Source: a virus. From it: a stretch of 62,698 nt of DNA. The DNA lies in IMG/VR virus record IMGVR_UViG_3300043403_000045, positions 1 to 62,698 of that record; one strand, written 5' to 3'. A program made the position numbers and the translations under genes. Numbering within the stretch: position 1 is the stretch's first letter; each line of letters opens with the position of its first letter. The notes beneath the pieces were generated by a model. That model did no database searches, was not told the DNA's origin, and saw nothing but the letters and a program-made list of their open reading frames with translations. Of this stretch, positions 14,028-22,432 are shown piece by piece.

Positions 14028-14360
14028 ATGAAAATATATAACCAAATTGTCGACGAATACTTTAAAAGTCATCCCGAAGCGTGGGTAGAAGTGAAGCGGG
14101 CAGACGAAAGCATTCAGAGCGTGATCGCTCGCGAGGAATTAGCGCGACTACATCACACAAACGGCATCGATCCATCTATGTTGGAGTGCGCTCTAATCAA
14201 GCTCAATAAGCCAACAATTCCTGAGCAACTCCACGACGACTATCAGCGCGTATACACGGAACACCGAGCTACTGGCAAACGTGGCTTGGTGCGCGAGATC
14301 ATCGTCGCCAAAACCGCAGACGATTCTTTAGCGAACGACCAAGATCACCCACGCGAATGA
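14028..14360 (+). CDS. Accessory protein at the start of a GC-rich island
   Basis: A 110-aa helical protein. GC content climbs within this gene. It ends near CCCACGCGAATGA, a version of the AGCCACGCGG end motif seen in several cassette genes, and is coupled by ATGA to the next gene. Function unknown. Confidence 0.6.
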   Translation: MKIYNQIVDEYFKSHPEAWVEVKRADESIQSVIAREELARLHHTNGIDPSMLECALIKLNKPTIPEQLHDDYQRVYTEHRATGKRGLVREIIVAKTADDSLANDQDHPRE

Positions 14361-14641
14361 AAACTCAAGAACAACAAAAAGAAGCCGAGCCCGCGTTGGG
14401 GGTGGTGGCTGGTTCGGCTGCTCGTGGAACGCCAGCCAGCATCGCAAAGCGACTCCGCTGGCTCTCGCACCGTATGCAATCCGTCGGGGCGGAAATGGAA
14501 TACTACGGAGGCTTTGGAGAAATCGGAGATCACGGGCGCGAAATGCAGGGAGCCGCTAGCATCGCATTTTGCTGGGCAAAGGGCATCGAAGCATCCTTGG
14601 CGAACACCCGCTCTTCAGCTACGCCGAACCATGGACGCTAA
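14357..14641 (+). CDS. GC-rich cassette protein, 94 aa
   Basis: A soluble helical protein (SIAKRLRWLSHRMQSVGAEM, EYYGGFGEIGDHGREMQGAA). The shared 10-mer CCCGCGTTGG begins 33 bp inside the gene, read as PALG. GC-rich relative to the backbone. No family named, but the layout (short, cassette-like, with repeated start and end motifs) suggests acquisition from a bacterial cassette pool. Confidence 0.6.
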   Translation: MKTQEQQKEAEPALGVVAGSAARGTPASIAKRLRWLSHRMQSVGAEMEYYGGFGEIGDHGREMQGAASIAFCWAKGIEASLANTRSSATPNHGR

Positions 14642-14673
14642 AATTAAAACTGACATCGTAGAGGCGTTGCGCT

Positions 14674-14877
14674 GTGAGGCTTTGTTCGGCTCTTCACCGC
14701 TTCGTGATGGGCATCGGTTGGACCGATCTTGGCACCGCTTTCGCGCTGATCGTGGTCGGCAACATCTGCCTCGGCGATGGCCACCTGTGGCGTGGCCTGT
14801 GGTGCTGGATGCTCGGCATCACGGTCTACGTCCGTGCTCCTCGCCCGAACCCGACCAGTGAGCCACGCGGAGAATAA
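14674..14877 (+). CDS. Small membrane protein, GC-rich cassette
   Basis: The GTG-started frame encodes two hydrophobic stretches (DLGTAFALIVVGNICLGDG and RGLWCWMLGITVYV) and ends PTSEPRGE at the shared end motif AGCCACGCGG (14861-14870). ATG 14707 is an alternative start. An overlapping frame from ATG 14631 begins well (MDAKIKTDIVEALR) and then loses protein character, so the original gene may be frameshifted here. Confidence 0.45.
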   Translation: MRLCSALHRFVMGIGWTDLGTAFALIVVGNICLGDGHLWRGLWCWMLGITVYVRAPRPNPTSEPRGE

Positions 14878-14881
14878 CCCT

Positions 14882-15118
14882 ATGAAAAAAACACCTGAGA
14901 TTGCCCGCGTTGGCTCTACGGATTGTTCGGCCTGCTGGTGGGCAGTTTTCCCATGCGGCTGGAAGTGGGAAATCGGTAGCATGACTCGCGAGAACGAATC
15001 GCCGATTGCGATTTTCAGAATCAAGACGCACGCAACCGACTACAAAAATGTGATGTGGCCCAACCTTGGGGAAGTGCGCCCATGGCCGAACGCCCCTGAT
15101 CAGCCACGCGGAAAATGA
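14882..15118 (+). CDS. GC-rich cassette protein, 78 aa
   Basis: Starts at ATG 14882. Cys/Trp-rich N-terminus (RVGSTDCSACWWAVFPCGWK) and end NAPDQPRGK. It carries both the start 10-mer CCCGCGTTGG (14903-14912, read as ARVG) and the end motif AGCCACGCGG (15102-15111). Function unknown. Confidence 0.55.
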   Translation: MKKTPEIARVGSTDCSACWWAVFPCGWKWEIGSMTRENESPIAIFRIKTHATDYKNVMWPNLGEVRPWPNAPDQPRGK

Positions 15119-15336
15119 GCACCGAAAAACAGGACGGAGCCCCGCCCGCGTTGGGCTGTATCGGGTTGGTTAGGCGGTTTGATTTTGATCGTTGCTGCGC
15201 CCGGATCGCCATCGCTCAACAGCGCATGAATATCGCTCCGACCTGCGACGAAACCGCTTACTGGTGCCGCATCTGGCGCGCCCGCCGTCGCATCTACCGA
15301 ATTGCCTCAAAACGTGAACTCCACCTTTTAGCCTAA
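15115..15336 (+). CDS. GC-rich cassette protein, 73 aa
   Basis: Coupled by ATGA to the gene before. The start 10-mer lies at 15145-15154, read as PALG. The C-terminal half is very Arg-rich (YWCRIWRARRRIYRIASKRE), suggesting nucleic-acid or membrane-surface binding. Its stop codon falls within the 50-bp boundary repeat. Last gene of this island. Confidence 0.55.
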   Translation: MSTEKQDGAPPALGCIGLVRRFDFDRCCARIAIAQQRMNIAPTCDETAYWCRIWRARRRIYRIASKRELHLLA

Positions 15337-15380
15337 CAAGGCTGTTATGACTTCCCCGCCTAAATAAGAAATACTTATGA
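15331..15380 (+). repeat. 50-bp cassette-boundary repeat, copy 2
   Basis: Matches 31622-31671 (minus) at 47 of 50 positions and 2581-2609 in its first part. It starts GCCTAACAAGGCTGTTATG and ends ATACTTATGA, which includes the start codon of the next gene (ATG 15377). It sits exactly at the exit of a GC-rich island in every copy. Confidence 0.85.
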
Positions 15381-15928
15381 GACTTAAAATAGACAGAGAT
15401 CATTCCAAGCAACCAATTAACGGTTGGTCTTTTCGTGAAGAATTTGGAGTGACCCTAAAAGAAGATTCATTAAATGAGATGCTAAGGCGAATCGTGCGAT
15501 TCAGGGAAAGCAACATGTTACCCGTGGGAGATCCAGAACATGAGCTTGCACTACAATACTCGCAAACTCATCCTCATCTAGTAGTAAGAACAGAATCGTG
15601 TATTGTAAAGGAGTCTCGTGAAATGCTAGAGTTCATGCAATGGCTTACAGATATTTGGAAATGCCCCCCAAAGCTGATTTCCGATAAGGCAGAAATTCAG
15701 AGGCGCTCCAAAGCGTGCATATCTTGCAAATGGAATGATTCCGATTTTGCTTGCACCCCTGATAACATGAGGCGTATCTATGCAGTTTCAGGTGCGACAT
15801 CAAGCGATAGAATACACCGATGCGTAATACATGGATGGCACAATATCGTTGGATGCCGATTAAGTAAAACCGAAAAAAATGAACATCAGCCTGAGCATTG
15901 CTGGGCTGGTGAAGTACCTAAATTATAA
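15377..15928 (+). CDS. Hypothetical protein with Cys-rich C-terminal region
   Basis: A 183-aa protein whose start codon lies in the boundary repeat. The C-terminal part holds RRSKACISCKWNDSDFACTP, then HRCVIHGWHNIVGC and EHCWAG: six or more Cys/His ligands that could bind zinc or an Fe-S centre. It is coupled by TAATG to the helicase gene and may work with it, perhaps as a loader or primase accessory. No family recognised. Confidence 0.6.
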   Translation: MRLKIDRDHSKQPINGWSFREEFGVTLKEDSLNEMLRRIVRFRESNMLPVGDPEHELALQYSQTHPHLVVRTESCIVKESREMLEFMQWLTDIWKCPPKLISDKAEIQRRSKACISCKWNDSDFACTPDNMRRIYAVSGATSSDRIHRCVIHGWHNIVGCRLSKTEKNEHQPEHCWAGEVPKL

Positions 15929-17226
15929 TGAAACCATCAAAAACTACTAACGAAGCTACACTATTAGGGTGTTTTTTAATTGATAATAATCTAATAGATA
16001 AAGCTGTCGCATCGGGATTGACAAAATCCCATTTCATTGAGCCTTGGCAATGTCAGTTCTTTGAGAAAGCAATCAAGATACGTGCCACTGGAGGAGTAGT
16101 CGATATTACTAGCTTAGCAGTAGAGGGAGTACCTTATGCAGATGCGATTACAGTAGAAAATGCAACTGGCACATCAATGCCGTACGCATCCGCGTTAGAT
16201 CAAGTACTTTGGGCATATTCCAAAAGTAAAATAGATATGCTATGCCTACAAGCCAAAGAAGTTATAAAGACAGATAGCGCAACTGACGATGCACGAAAGC
16301 AGGTGGCATCGCTAGTAACTCAGATGCAGGCGTGGATTGCGGACAAAAAAGATACGGCTAGGACTTGCGAGGAGATAGGTGCAGAAGTAGAGCAGTGGGC
16401 TCAAGACCTGATTGATGGCAAACCAGATAACCGTGTTAAAGTCGAATGGCCTTTGCCTACTATGAATGAGAGATTTGGCCCTATAATGCCGAATGAGTTA
16501 TGTTGCTTAGCGGCTCGTCCAAAGGAGGGTAAGACTTCCGTGGCCCTACAGATTATTGGGCATAACTTAAAGCGCGGACTAAAAATGGCTTACTTCACTA
16601 TGGAAACCAGTGATAGTGCCACACTGAAAATGATTGCCTCCCAGATGGCTCAAGTTGATTTGAGGAATATAGCTAACTCACCTAGGGACAAACAGCAAAA
16701 TTTCCTAAAGTATGTTAAGAAACTCCGTGCATCTAAGAACTTAGCTATTTTCGAGAAGGATATGAATATACTAAGTATTGAGGCGAGATGTCGCATGCTT
16801 AAGGCTGGCATGCAGCCCGATTTTATTGTCATAGACCACTTGCATCTAATTCAGAATGACTTTGGGGATAAGCAATATGAGAAGATCACTGATAGCGTTA
16901 ATCGGATAATCGAGCTGCGCAAACACATGGGATGTGCCATCATCCTATGTTTACAGCTAAATCGCGCTAATGTGAACGCAGAGCGTGCCCCCCGTGCATC
17001 TGACGCAAAAGACTCAGGCGCAATTGAAGCCGCTGCCCATCGCATGGTTATCCCTTATCGCCCACCTAATGATTTTATGGATCAACCACAAGTAGGCCCA
17101 GAGGCTTTGATGCGATCAACATACGACTATTTCTTCATTCAGGACATTTGCCGAGATGGGCCTAGCGGAGTAGTTAAGGCCACCTATTTATCTCAAATAA
17201 CAACCTTTATAGATTGCAATAAATAA
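15928..17226 (+). CDS. Replicative DNA helicase, DnaB-like
   Basis: A 432-aa RecA-fold hexameric helicase. The N-terminal ~100 residues match the DnaB N-domain (EATLLGCFLIDNNLIDKAV). Walker A is ARPKEGKTSVALQ near 196-208, Walker B PDFIVIDHLHLI near 300, and a late Gln-containing block IILCLQLNRANVNAERAP matches motif 4. It unwinds the phage replication fork. No polymerase or primase was recognised in the window, so the phage probably recruits host replisome parts. Confidence 0.88.
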   Translation: MKPSKTTNEATLLGCFLIDNNLIDKAVASGLTKSHFIEPWQCQFFEKAIKIRATGGVVDITSLAVEGVPYADAITVENATGTSMPYASALDQVLWAYSKSKIDMLCLQAKEVIKTDSATDDARKQVASLVTQMQAWIADKKDTARTCEEIGAEVEQWAQDLIDGKPDNRVKVEWPLPTMNERFGPIMPNELCCLAARPKEGKTSVALQIIGHNLKRGLKMAYFTMETSDSATLKMIASQMAQVDLRNIANSPRDKQQNFLKYVKKLRASKNLAIFEKDMNILSIEARCRMLKAGMQPDFIVIDHLHLIQNDFGDKQYEKITDSVNRIIELRKHMGCAIILCLQLNRANVNAERAPRASDAKDSGAIEAAAHRMVIPYRPPNDFMDQPQVGPEALMRSTYDYFFIQDICRDGPSGVVKATYLSQITTFIDCNK

Positions 17227-17235
17227 TAAAATGCG

Positions 17236-17261
17236 TTGACGATTGCTATACATTATAGCAA
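17236..17261 (+). promoter_or_regulatory. Candidate promoter/operator ahead of the portal gene
   Basis: TTGACG (17236-17241) is a good -35 box. The following TTGCTATA (17243-17250) and TATAGCAA (17254-17261) form a perfect 8-bp inverted repeat. No -10 box sits at ideal spacing, so an activator- or repressor-controlled late promoter is suggested rather than shown. Confidence 0.35.
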
Positions 17262-17270
17262 AACAAAAAC

Positions 17271-19442
17271 ATGGCAAAAAAGAAAGATTCAAAACCGACA
17301 TTACCATATAATAATCTGGAATCTACTGATGGGGACAGTTATGTTGGCTCGCAACCAGAAGTTTCTGAAACAACTTTAGTGCCGGAAAACCGCGTAATCG
17401 AATCAGTATCGCAAGCAGTAGACGTCACCGAAAACGACATTCAGGACGCCACCACTTTAATTAGCCATGCCGCTGCAATTACTGCCCGTAAGCAGGGCCA
17501 AAAGCCGTACTCTCAGGCGTCCCTTAAAAAGCAAGCCAAGAACTACATGGTCAATATCTCCACAGGAGCATTTGCCACCGAGTTACGTCGCGCTAGCCCC
17601 CGTTTATATACACCAATTTTGACAGCCTCTACGCTCACAGCCGCTAACCTTCCTTCCGGTTGGCCTGATGGCCCTGCTAAAACAGAATACTTTCGGGAAG
17701 TTGTGACCAAAGCTATTCGTAGTTGGAAACAATGGGATTACTTTGTACGAGGATTAGCTCAAGAGGTTGTAGATTATGGTTTTGGGTTTGCCTGTTTCCC
17801 TGACAAGTATGAATGGAAGCCCAAAATGGTGCGTATGGATCGTGGCTTTGTTCCTGTAGGAACGGAGATCATGGACGAGAGCTTGTCTCGGTTTACGCTT
17901 CTATGGGATTACCAGCCCAATGAATTGCTGCGCATTGCTAAAGGATCTGACAGTGGCTGGAATAAGGAAGCGGTTGCGTATGCCGTACAGAAGGCCGGTA
18001 TGGTCACTACAGATTACGAGCAGCGCGGGTTCCGCAAGTGGGAGGAATTGATTAGCGAGGCTCCATATAATTCCACTTATACAAAAAAGGTTAAAGTCAT
18101 AAAGACTAGACATTTATTTGTATTAGAAAATACAGGAAAAGTATCTCACTACATCTTGAACGCAGAAGGTAAGGATGACAAACGGTTGCTGTTCGAGAAC
18201 TTAGATGCCTTTGATAGTATGGGTGATGTATCTATACCACTCGTATTCTCATACGGCGATGGTACTATTCATGGATCATGGGGCGCAGGCCAGCTTCTCT
18301 ATGACATGGCTGTACAGCTCGACAAGTTGCGCTGCGATATGTTGCATAATCTTCGACTATCTAATAAGATAAAGCTACAAGTTCCAGAGGCCAAAGATAT
18401 TAATAAAGTCAAGTTAGAGATCAATGATAATGTAGTAATTGCATCGGAGGCTACGTTTGCCAATAACATTGCAGGCATATCCGCAAATCCAGAGGGCTAT
18501 CAGATTGCAGACGGACAGGTATTGCAATGGATGCAGCAGCGTATCGGCGCATTTCTACCACCGATCCCAATGCAATCCAGTGATATTAAAGCTGCGCAAG
18601 TCAATGCTGCATTATCACAGGAGCAGGAAATCCAGAAAGACGTACTGGAGAATTGGCTTAAACAATTTGCTCATGTCATTCAAGCCGTCATTCGCCGCAT
18701 GCTCTCCAAGGACAATCCAAGCGAGTTTAGCAAAATGGTGCGCATGGCACTTAAAGGCGAAGCATCAGATAAAGAGTTTCAGAAGATCTACGAAATGGGA
18801 ATAGGCTCATTTGGCAACGTGCAATTAACCGACGCCGAAATTGATATTCTTGCCAACCAACCAATCATTCAGAGTATCCTAGAGTTTACCGACTTTGCCA
18901 CACAGCGTCGTGCCGCATTTGCCACAAGCGTGCAGGGGAATAGCTTGTTTAATCAAACCCACGCTGCGCAGCTTATGGCTACTGGCGCAGGCGGTACGCA
19001 GCTCATGGAATATCTCGTCGTTAAAGAAGGCGACACAGCCACACAAACAGGCGCACAAAGACAACAGATTATCGAGCTTACGTCACTCGCTCAAGCCATT
19101 GACATTCCAGTGGTTGTATCCGACGAACACTGGATTCACATGCAGGCAATGAAAGAGCCCATGCAAAGCTATATTGCCAGCGTAAATATCCCAGCAGCAG
19201 AAGCCGCTTTCCGCCACTACGTTGCCCACTATCAAGCAGGTCTCGCAACTAAGACGCTACCTAAAGACGCCATTAATCCAGAAAAGTCATTTGTTGCAGA
19301 TTACGAGAAAGCTATAAATGCCGTTAAAGAACAACAAGCTCAGCAAAATATGATGCAAGCTCAAGCTATTCAGCAACAACAGGCTCAAATGCAGGCGCAA
19401 CAGGGTATGGCGAACGAACATAATCCTCAAACTTTAATGTAA
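17271..19442 (+). CDS. Portal protein
   Basis: A 723-aa protein of the size and type of podovirus portals, forming the dodecameric DNA gate at one capsid vertex. Typical blocks: STGAFATELRRASPRLYTPI, SWKQWDYFVRGLAQEVVDYG, FGFACFPDKYEW, and a C-terminal helical region (KAAQVNAALSQEQEIQKDVL) ending in a Gln/Met-rich tail. It is downstream of the helicase and upstream of the scaffold-like gene. Capsid and portal genes are unusually far apart and on opposite strands. Confidence 0.82.
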   Translation: MAKKKDSKPTLPYNNLESTDGDSYVGSQPEVSETTLVPENRVIESVSQAVDVTENDIQDATTLISHAAAITARKQGQKPYSQASLKKQAKNYMVNISTGAFATELRRASPRLYTPILTASTLTAANLPSGWPDGPAKTEYFREVVTKAIRSWKQWDYFVRGLAQEVVDYGFGFACFPDKYEWKPKMVRMDRGFVPVGTEIMDESLSRFTLLWDYQPNELLRIAKGSDSGWNKEAVAYAVQKAGMVTTDYEQRGFRKWEELISEAPYNSTYTKKVKVIKTRHLFVLENTGKVSHYILNAEGKDDKRLLFENLDAFDSMGDVSIPLVFSYGDGTIHGSWGAGQLLYDMAVQLDKLRCDMLHNLRLSNKIKLQVPEAKDINKVKLEINDNVVIASEATFANNIAGISANPEGYQIADGQVLQWMQQRIGAFLPPIPMQSSDIKAAQVNAALSQEQEIQKDVLENWLKQFAHVIQAVIRRMLSKDNPSEFSKMVRMALKGEASDKEFQKIYEMGIGSFGNVQLTDAEIDILANQPIIQSILEFTDFATQRRAAFATSVQGNSLFNQTHAAQLMATGAGGTQLMEYLVVKEGDTATQTGAQRQQIIELTSLAQAIDIPVVVSDEHWIHMQAMKEPMQSYIASVNIPAAEAAFRHYVAHYQAGLATKTLPKDAINPEKSFVADYEKAINAVKEQQAQQNMMQAQAIQQQQAQMQAQQGMANEHNPQTLM

Positions 19443-19516
19443 TTAAGTAGAAATCTACTTGATTATTTCATTTTTCTGGAACATGGTTTTTCCAAAAAGT
19501 TATTTTTAATCTAAAT
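19443..19516. other. AT-rich gap after the portal gene
   Basis: The 74-bp gap contains AAATCTACTTGATTATTTC and T-runs (CATTTTTC, TTATTTTTAA). No strong hairpin was found. It may hold a weak terminator or promoter. Confidence 0.25.
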
Positions 19517-19756
19517 ATGAACAAGAAAAACATATCCGCATGGCGTGATTTCATTGAAACAGAGCACTTTAAGGCAGGGATCGAACATCTTAGAAAAGTA
19601 TATTGTCCCAGCATTAGCACTAAAGGCTCTCAGGTTGAGCTTGTAGAAAGTTGCTTATCACACGCTGCATACCTTCGTGCCCTCGATGATATTACCGAAG
19701 TGCTTCCCCTTTACCCAGATAAATCAGAAACTCAACAAGACGATACACTCAACTAA
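19517..19756 (+). CDS. Small protein between portal and scaffold, 79 aa
   Basis: A helical protein (AWRDFIETEHFKAGIEHLRK) with an acidic disordered tail. Similar-sized unknown ORFs are common between portal and scaffold genes in podovirus-like phages. A head-assembly role is possible by position only. Confidence 0.6.
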   Translation: MNKKNISAWRDFIETEHFKAGIEHLRKVYCPSISTKGSQVELVESCLSHAAYLRALDDITEVLPLYPDKSETQQDDTLN

Positions 19757-19759
19757 TAT

Positions 19760-21205
19760 ATGTCCTCCCTAGTAAATCCAGAAGTAGAAGATATTACCAT
19801 TGAACAAGTCAATGGTACTCCGCCAGCTAACAGTAATGTTGGTAATCGCGTTAATAAACCACAAGTAGAGATCCACCAAGACGAGCGCGGCAATGATTTG
19901 CCCGAGATGCCCGGATTTGATGAGGCATTAGATCGTGCGGAATCCCAAGCCCTAGATGATCGCAAGAAAGAACTTGACGCCAAGCAGGGCAAGAAACCGG
20001 AGAAAGAGCCAGAAAAGACAATTGCAGAAAAGCCCGAGACCACAGAAGAACCTTCTGTTGCGGAACCAGCAAAGGCCGATCCAGCACTGGAAGTTCCTGA
20101 CTCTGAACTGCGCGTCCTACCTCACGATAAAGAATCTACAAAGCGTCGTATTGAGGCATTCCTTAAAAAGGAATCAGCTCTTAAAGCGGAGGCCGATACT
20201 TATAAGTCTAAGATGGCGGAGCTTGAAAAGCGTCCTGCTATAAATGCAGACGAGATCGACAAGCTCAAGTCTGAGTACGAGCAGACAAAGAATGACCTTC
20301 TCCGTTATCGCCGTCGCTACGATATTGATAACGACCCAGAAATCAATACGCGCTTTGCTAAGCCTATTGAGGAAGCAGAAAGCAACATTGCAGCCACACT
20401 TACTAAGTATAACGTTAGTGAAGGGACAATGAAGTTAATAAAAGAGGCTGGAGGATTAGCTAACTTTTCGCGGTCGGGCAAAGTTTTCAAGGTTAATAAA
20501 CGCGTATTGGAGCGCGACCCAGACACAGGAGAAAATAAAGAAGTGGTCCGTTCCTTTGAAAATGACGCAGGCGAGATTGTCAAAAGCTGGCTAGATGCAA
20601 TGAATCCAGTAGATGCTGAATATGCTCGCTCCCAGCTTGGAAAGCAATTCAACCTTCAAGACGAACGTAAAAAGTTTATTGAAACAGAGACCGCTCGCGC
20701 CAGTGAGTACTTCTCCCAAGCAGAGCAACAAAAGAAACAGCAACAAGAAGAGTTTGACAAGGAGACAGCCGAAAAGCGCAGCCAATATAAGAAGTGGGCC
20801 GACGATACGATTACTAAAGAGGAATGGCTAAAGGAAAAAGAAGTCCCTGCAAATGCCTCAGATGATGTTAAGAAGTCATTGCAAGAACATAATGATTTTG
20901 TTAAACAAGCACGCAGTAACATCGTTGATCCAATGCCAATCATTGGGACGCCAGATGCTATACGTGCTACTATTTTAGACGCGCAAGCAGCTAAATATCT
21001 TAAACGAGAAAATGCTAGGTTGCTCAAAGAATTAGAGGAAGCTAAGGGCAAAGCAGAGAAGGCCGTTGCATCAACCCGCACCACGTCCTCTAAGGGAAGC
21101 CTATTGCCACGCTCGTCTGCTCCGTCCGCTAAAAAAGAAACTAATACAAGTGATGACTTCATGGCCAGTTTTGAGGAATCACTAAATCGCTTAAATAATC
21201 AATAA
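19760..21205 (+). CDS. Scaffold-like head assembly protein
   Basis: A 481-aa acidic protein, low in aromatic residues and dominated by Glu/Lys/Gln helices with long coiled-coil stretches (about 150-190, 300-345, 410-440). It has a disordered Pro/Glu/Lys-rich N-terminus and a short helical C-terminus (DDFMASFEESLNRLN). That profile and the position after the portal gene fit an internal scaffold, though no specific family motif can be named. The capsid gene that normally follows is missing here. Confidence 0.65.
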   Translation: MSSLVNPEVEDITIEQVNGTPPANSNVGNRVNKPQVEIHQDERGNDLPEMPGFDEALDRAESQALDDRKKELDAKQGKKPEKEPEKTIAEKPETTEEPSVAEPAKADPALEVPDSELRVLPHDKESTKRRIEAFLKKESALKAEADTYKSKMAELEKRPAINADEIDKLKSEYEQTKNDLLRYRRRYDIDNDPEINTRFAKPIEEAESNIAATLTKYNVSEGTMKLIKEAGGLANFSRSGKVFKVNKRVLERDPDTGENKEVVRSFENDAGEIVKSWLDAMNPVDAEYARSQLGKQFNLQDERKKFIETETARASEYFSQAEQQKKQQQEEFDKETAEKRSQYKKWADDTITKEEWLKEKEVPANASDDVKKSLQEHNDFVKQARSNIVDPMPIIGTPDAIRATILDAQAAKYLKRENARLLKELEEAKGKAEKAVASTRTTSSKGSLLPRSSAPSAKKETNTSDDFMASFEESLNRLNNQ

Positions 21206-22116
21206 TGCAAACCGGAGTTAATCTAAAGCGACTAGTTGATGTAAGAATTGACGAGTTAGGACATGCCGCCGCAGCCAATCTTTTTGGCGTTAGCGTTAGC
21301 ACTATTTACAACTGGAGGAAGGACAATGGCACTCCCTCCTCCAGCGCCTGCCAACTAATGTTAAATGAGCTTGGCGACAAAAGCGTATTCACGTCGCAAG
21401 AACGCAAAGACGATTTGGGCAAGGTGCAATTACTACAACCTATCTATCGTTCACTTAACGGCAAGACCCACTTTACTCTGTTTGCTAATTACAGGCAATA
21501 CGGCGCAGAGCGTATCGGAATGATACCTATTTTTAATACCTTAATTGGTGAGGCACGCTCTATGCTGGCAGAGCAGGCACTCAAGACGGGAAGCGAGTGG
21601 TTTCTATTTGTGGATGATGACATGATTCTCCCATTTGGCAATCCAAGTGGCCTACGTTATTTTGGAGCTAAGATACCAGACCCAAATTCAGGGCACTATG
21701 CGATTGACCGCATCATGTCACAGCCAAAAGGATATCGTATCATTAGCGGGTTATACTTCTCTAAGAACGAGAAGCATAATGGAGTATTCGCTTCATGCAT
21801 TAACTCACAGGTAGAGCATATCCGATTTCAGAGGCATTTCGAAACAGGCGGTGATCTTGGGGTAGTAGAAACCGCATGGACAGGAATGGGTTTTACTCGC
21901 GTGCATCGTTCTGTTTTTGAGGAAATGCAAGCTAACTTAAAGGCGTTGCCAGAGATTAAGCCTTTTTCGGAAGGCAGGCATCATGGATATTTTAACCAAT
22001 TTGGGCCTGATTACAGCGAAGACGCAAGCTTTGGCCTGCGTGCTGCGAAGATTGGCATAAAGTCTTATGTTGATACTGGACTTATGTTAGGACATTCAGG
22101 GGAATATATTTATTAA
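21205..22116 (+). CDS. HTH-glycosyltransferase fusion protein
   Basis: Residues 1-60 form a helix-turn-helix-like domain (HAAAANLFGVSVSTIYNWRK). Residues ~80-303 are a GT-A type glycosyltransferase domain: FLFVDDDMILPFG with a DDD metal motif at 137-139, and an EDASFGLRAAKIGIKSYVD block near the C-terminus that resembles the catalytic-base region. The start overlaps the scaffold gene by one base. A DNA-binding domain on a sugar transferase is unusual: the HTH may bind DNA, or be a protein-interaction module. It opens the glycan cluster. Confidence 0.7.
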   Translation: MQTGVNLKRLVDVRIDELGHAAAANLFGVSVSTIYNWRKDNGTPSSSACQLMLNELGDKSVFTSQERKDDLGKVQLLQPIYRSLNGKTHFTLFANYRQYGAERIGMIPIFNTLIGEARSMLAEQALKTGSEWFLFVDDDMILPFGNPSGLRYFGAKIPDPNSGHYAIDRIMSQPKGYRIISGLYFSKNEKHNGVFASCINSQVEHIRFQRHFETGGDLGVVETAWTGMGFTRVHRSVFEEMQANLKALPEIKPFSEGRHHGYFNQFGPDYSEDASFGLRAAKIGIKSYVDTGLMLGHSGEYIY

Positions 22117-22126
22117 TCAAAATAAT

Positions 22127-22432
22127 ATGGAAAACGAAATTAAGAAACATTACAACGAAACGTGGTCTATTAGAGGTTGGCCCGTAAATGACTCATCCGA
22201 TGGTTACATGAAAATGGATGTATGTTTGTATTCAACATATGTTCGTATGTCAGACGGGTCACTTAATCGGATCAAAGATTCCTGTATATACATAGGGGTA
22301 CTATCAGACACCATGACAGACACTCAGAACGCAATAGGCACTGGAATGTTATTAAGTAAAAATGCGACCATAAGGCTTATCCAGCAACTGGAACATTTAG
22401 TTAAGATAGCGAATCCAGTCATTTATAAATAA
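22127..22432 (+). CDS. Hypothetical protein in the glycan cluster, 101 aa
   Basis: A small soluble protein with no recognised motif (SWRGWPVNDS-like aromatic N-terminus, helical C-terminus RLIQQLEHLVKIA). It overlaps the next gene by TAATG, so it belongs to the glycan operon. Confidence 0.55.
   Translation: MENEIKKHYNETWSIRGWPVNDSSDGYMKMDVCLYSTYVRMSDGSLNRIKDSCIYIGVLSDTMTDTQNAIGTGMLLSKNATIRLIQQLEHLVKIANPVIYK

Noticed and set aside
14424-14861. 145-aa ORF overlapping the GC-rich cassettes
   Set aside because: Arg/His/Pro-rich shadow frame; the overlapping frames give better protein character. The segment from ATG 14631 might be the start of a frameshifted gene, noted under 14674.
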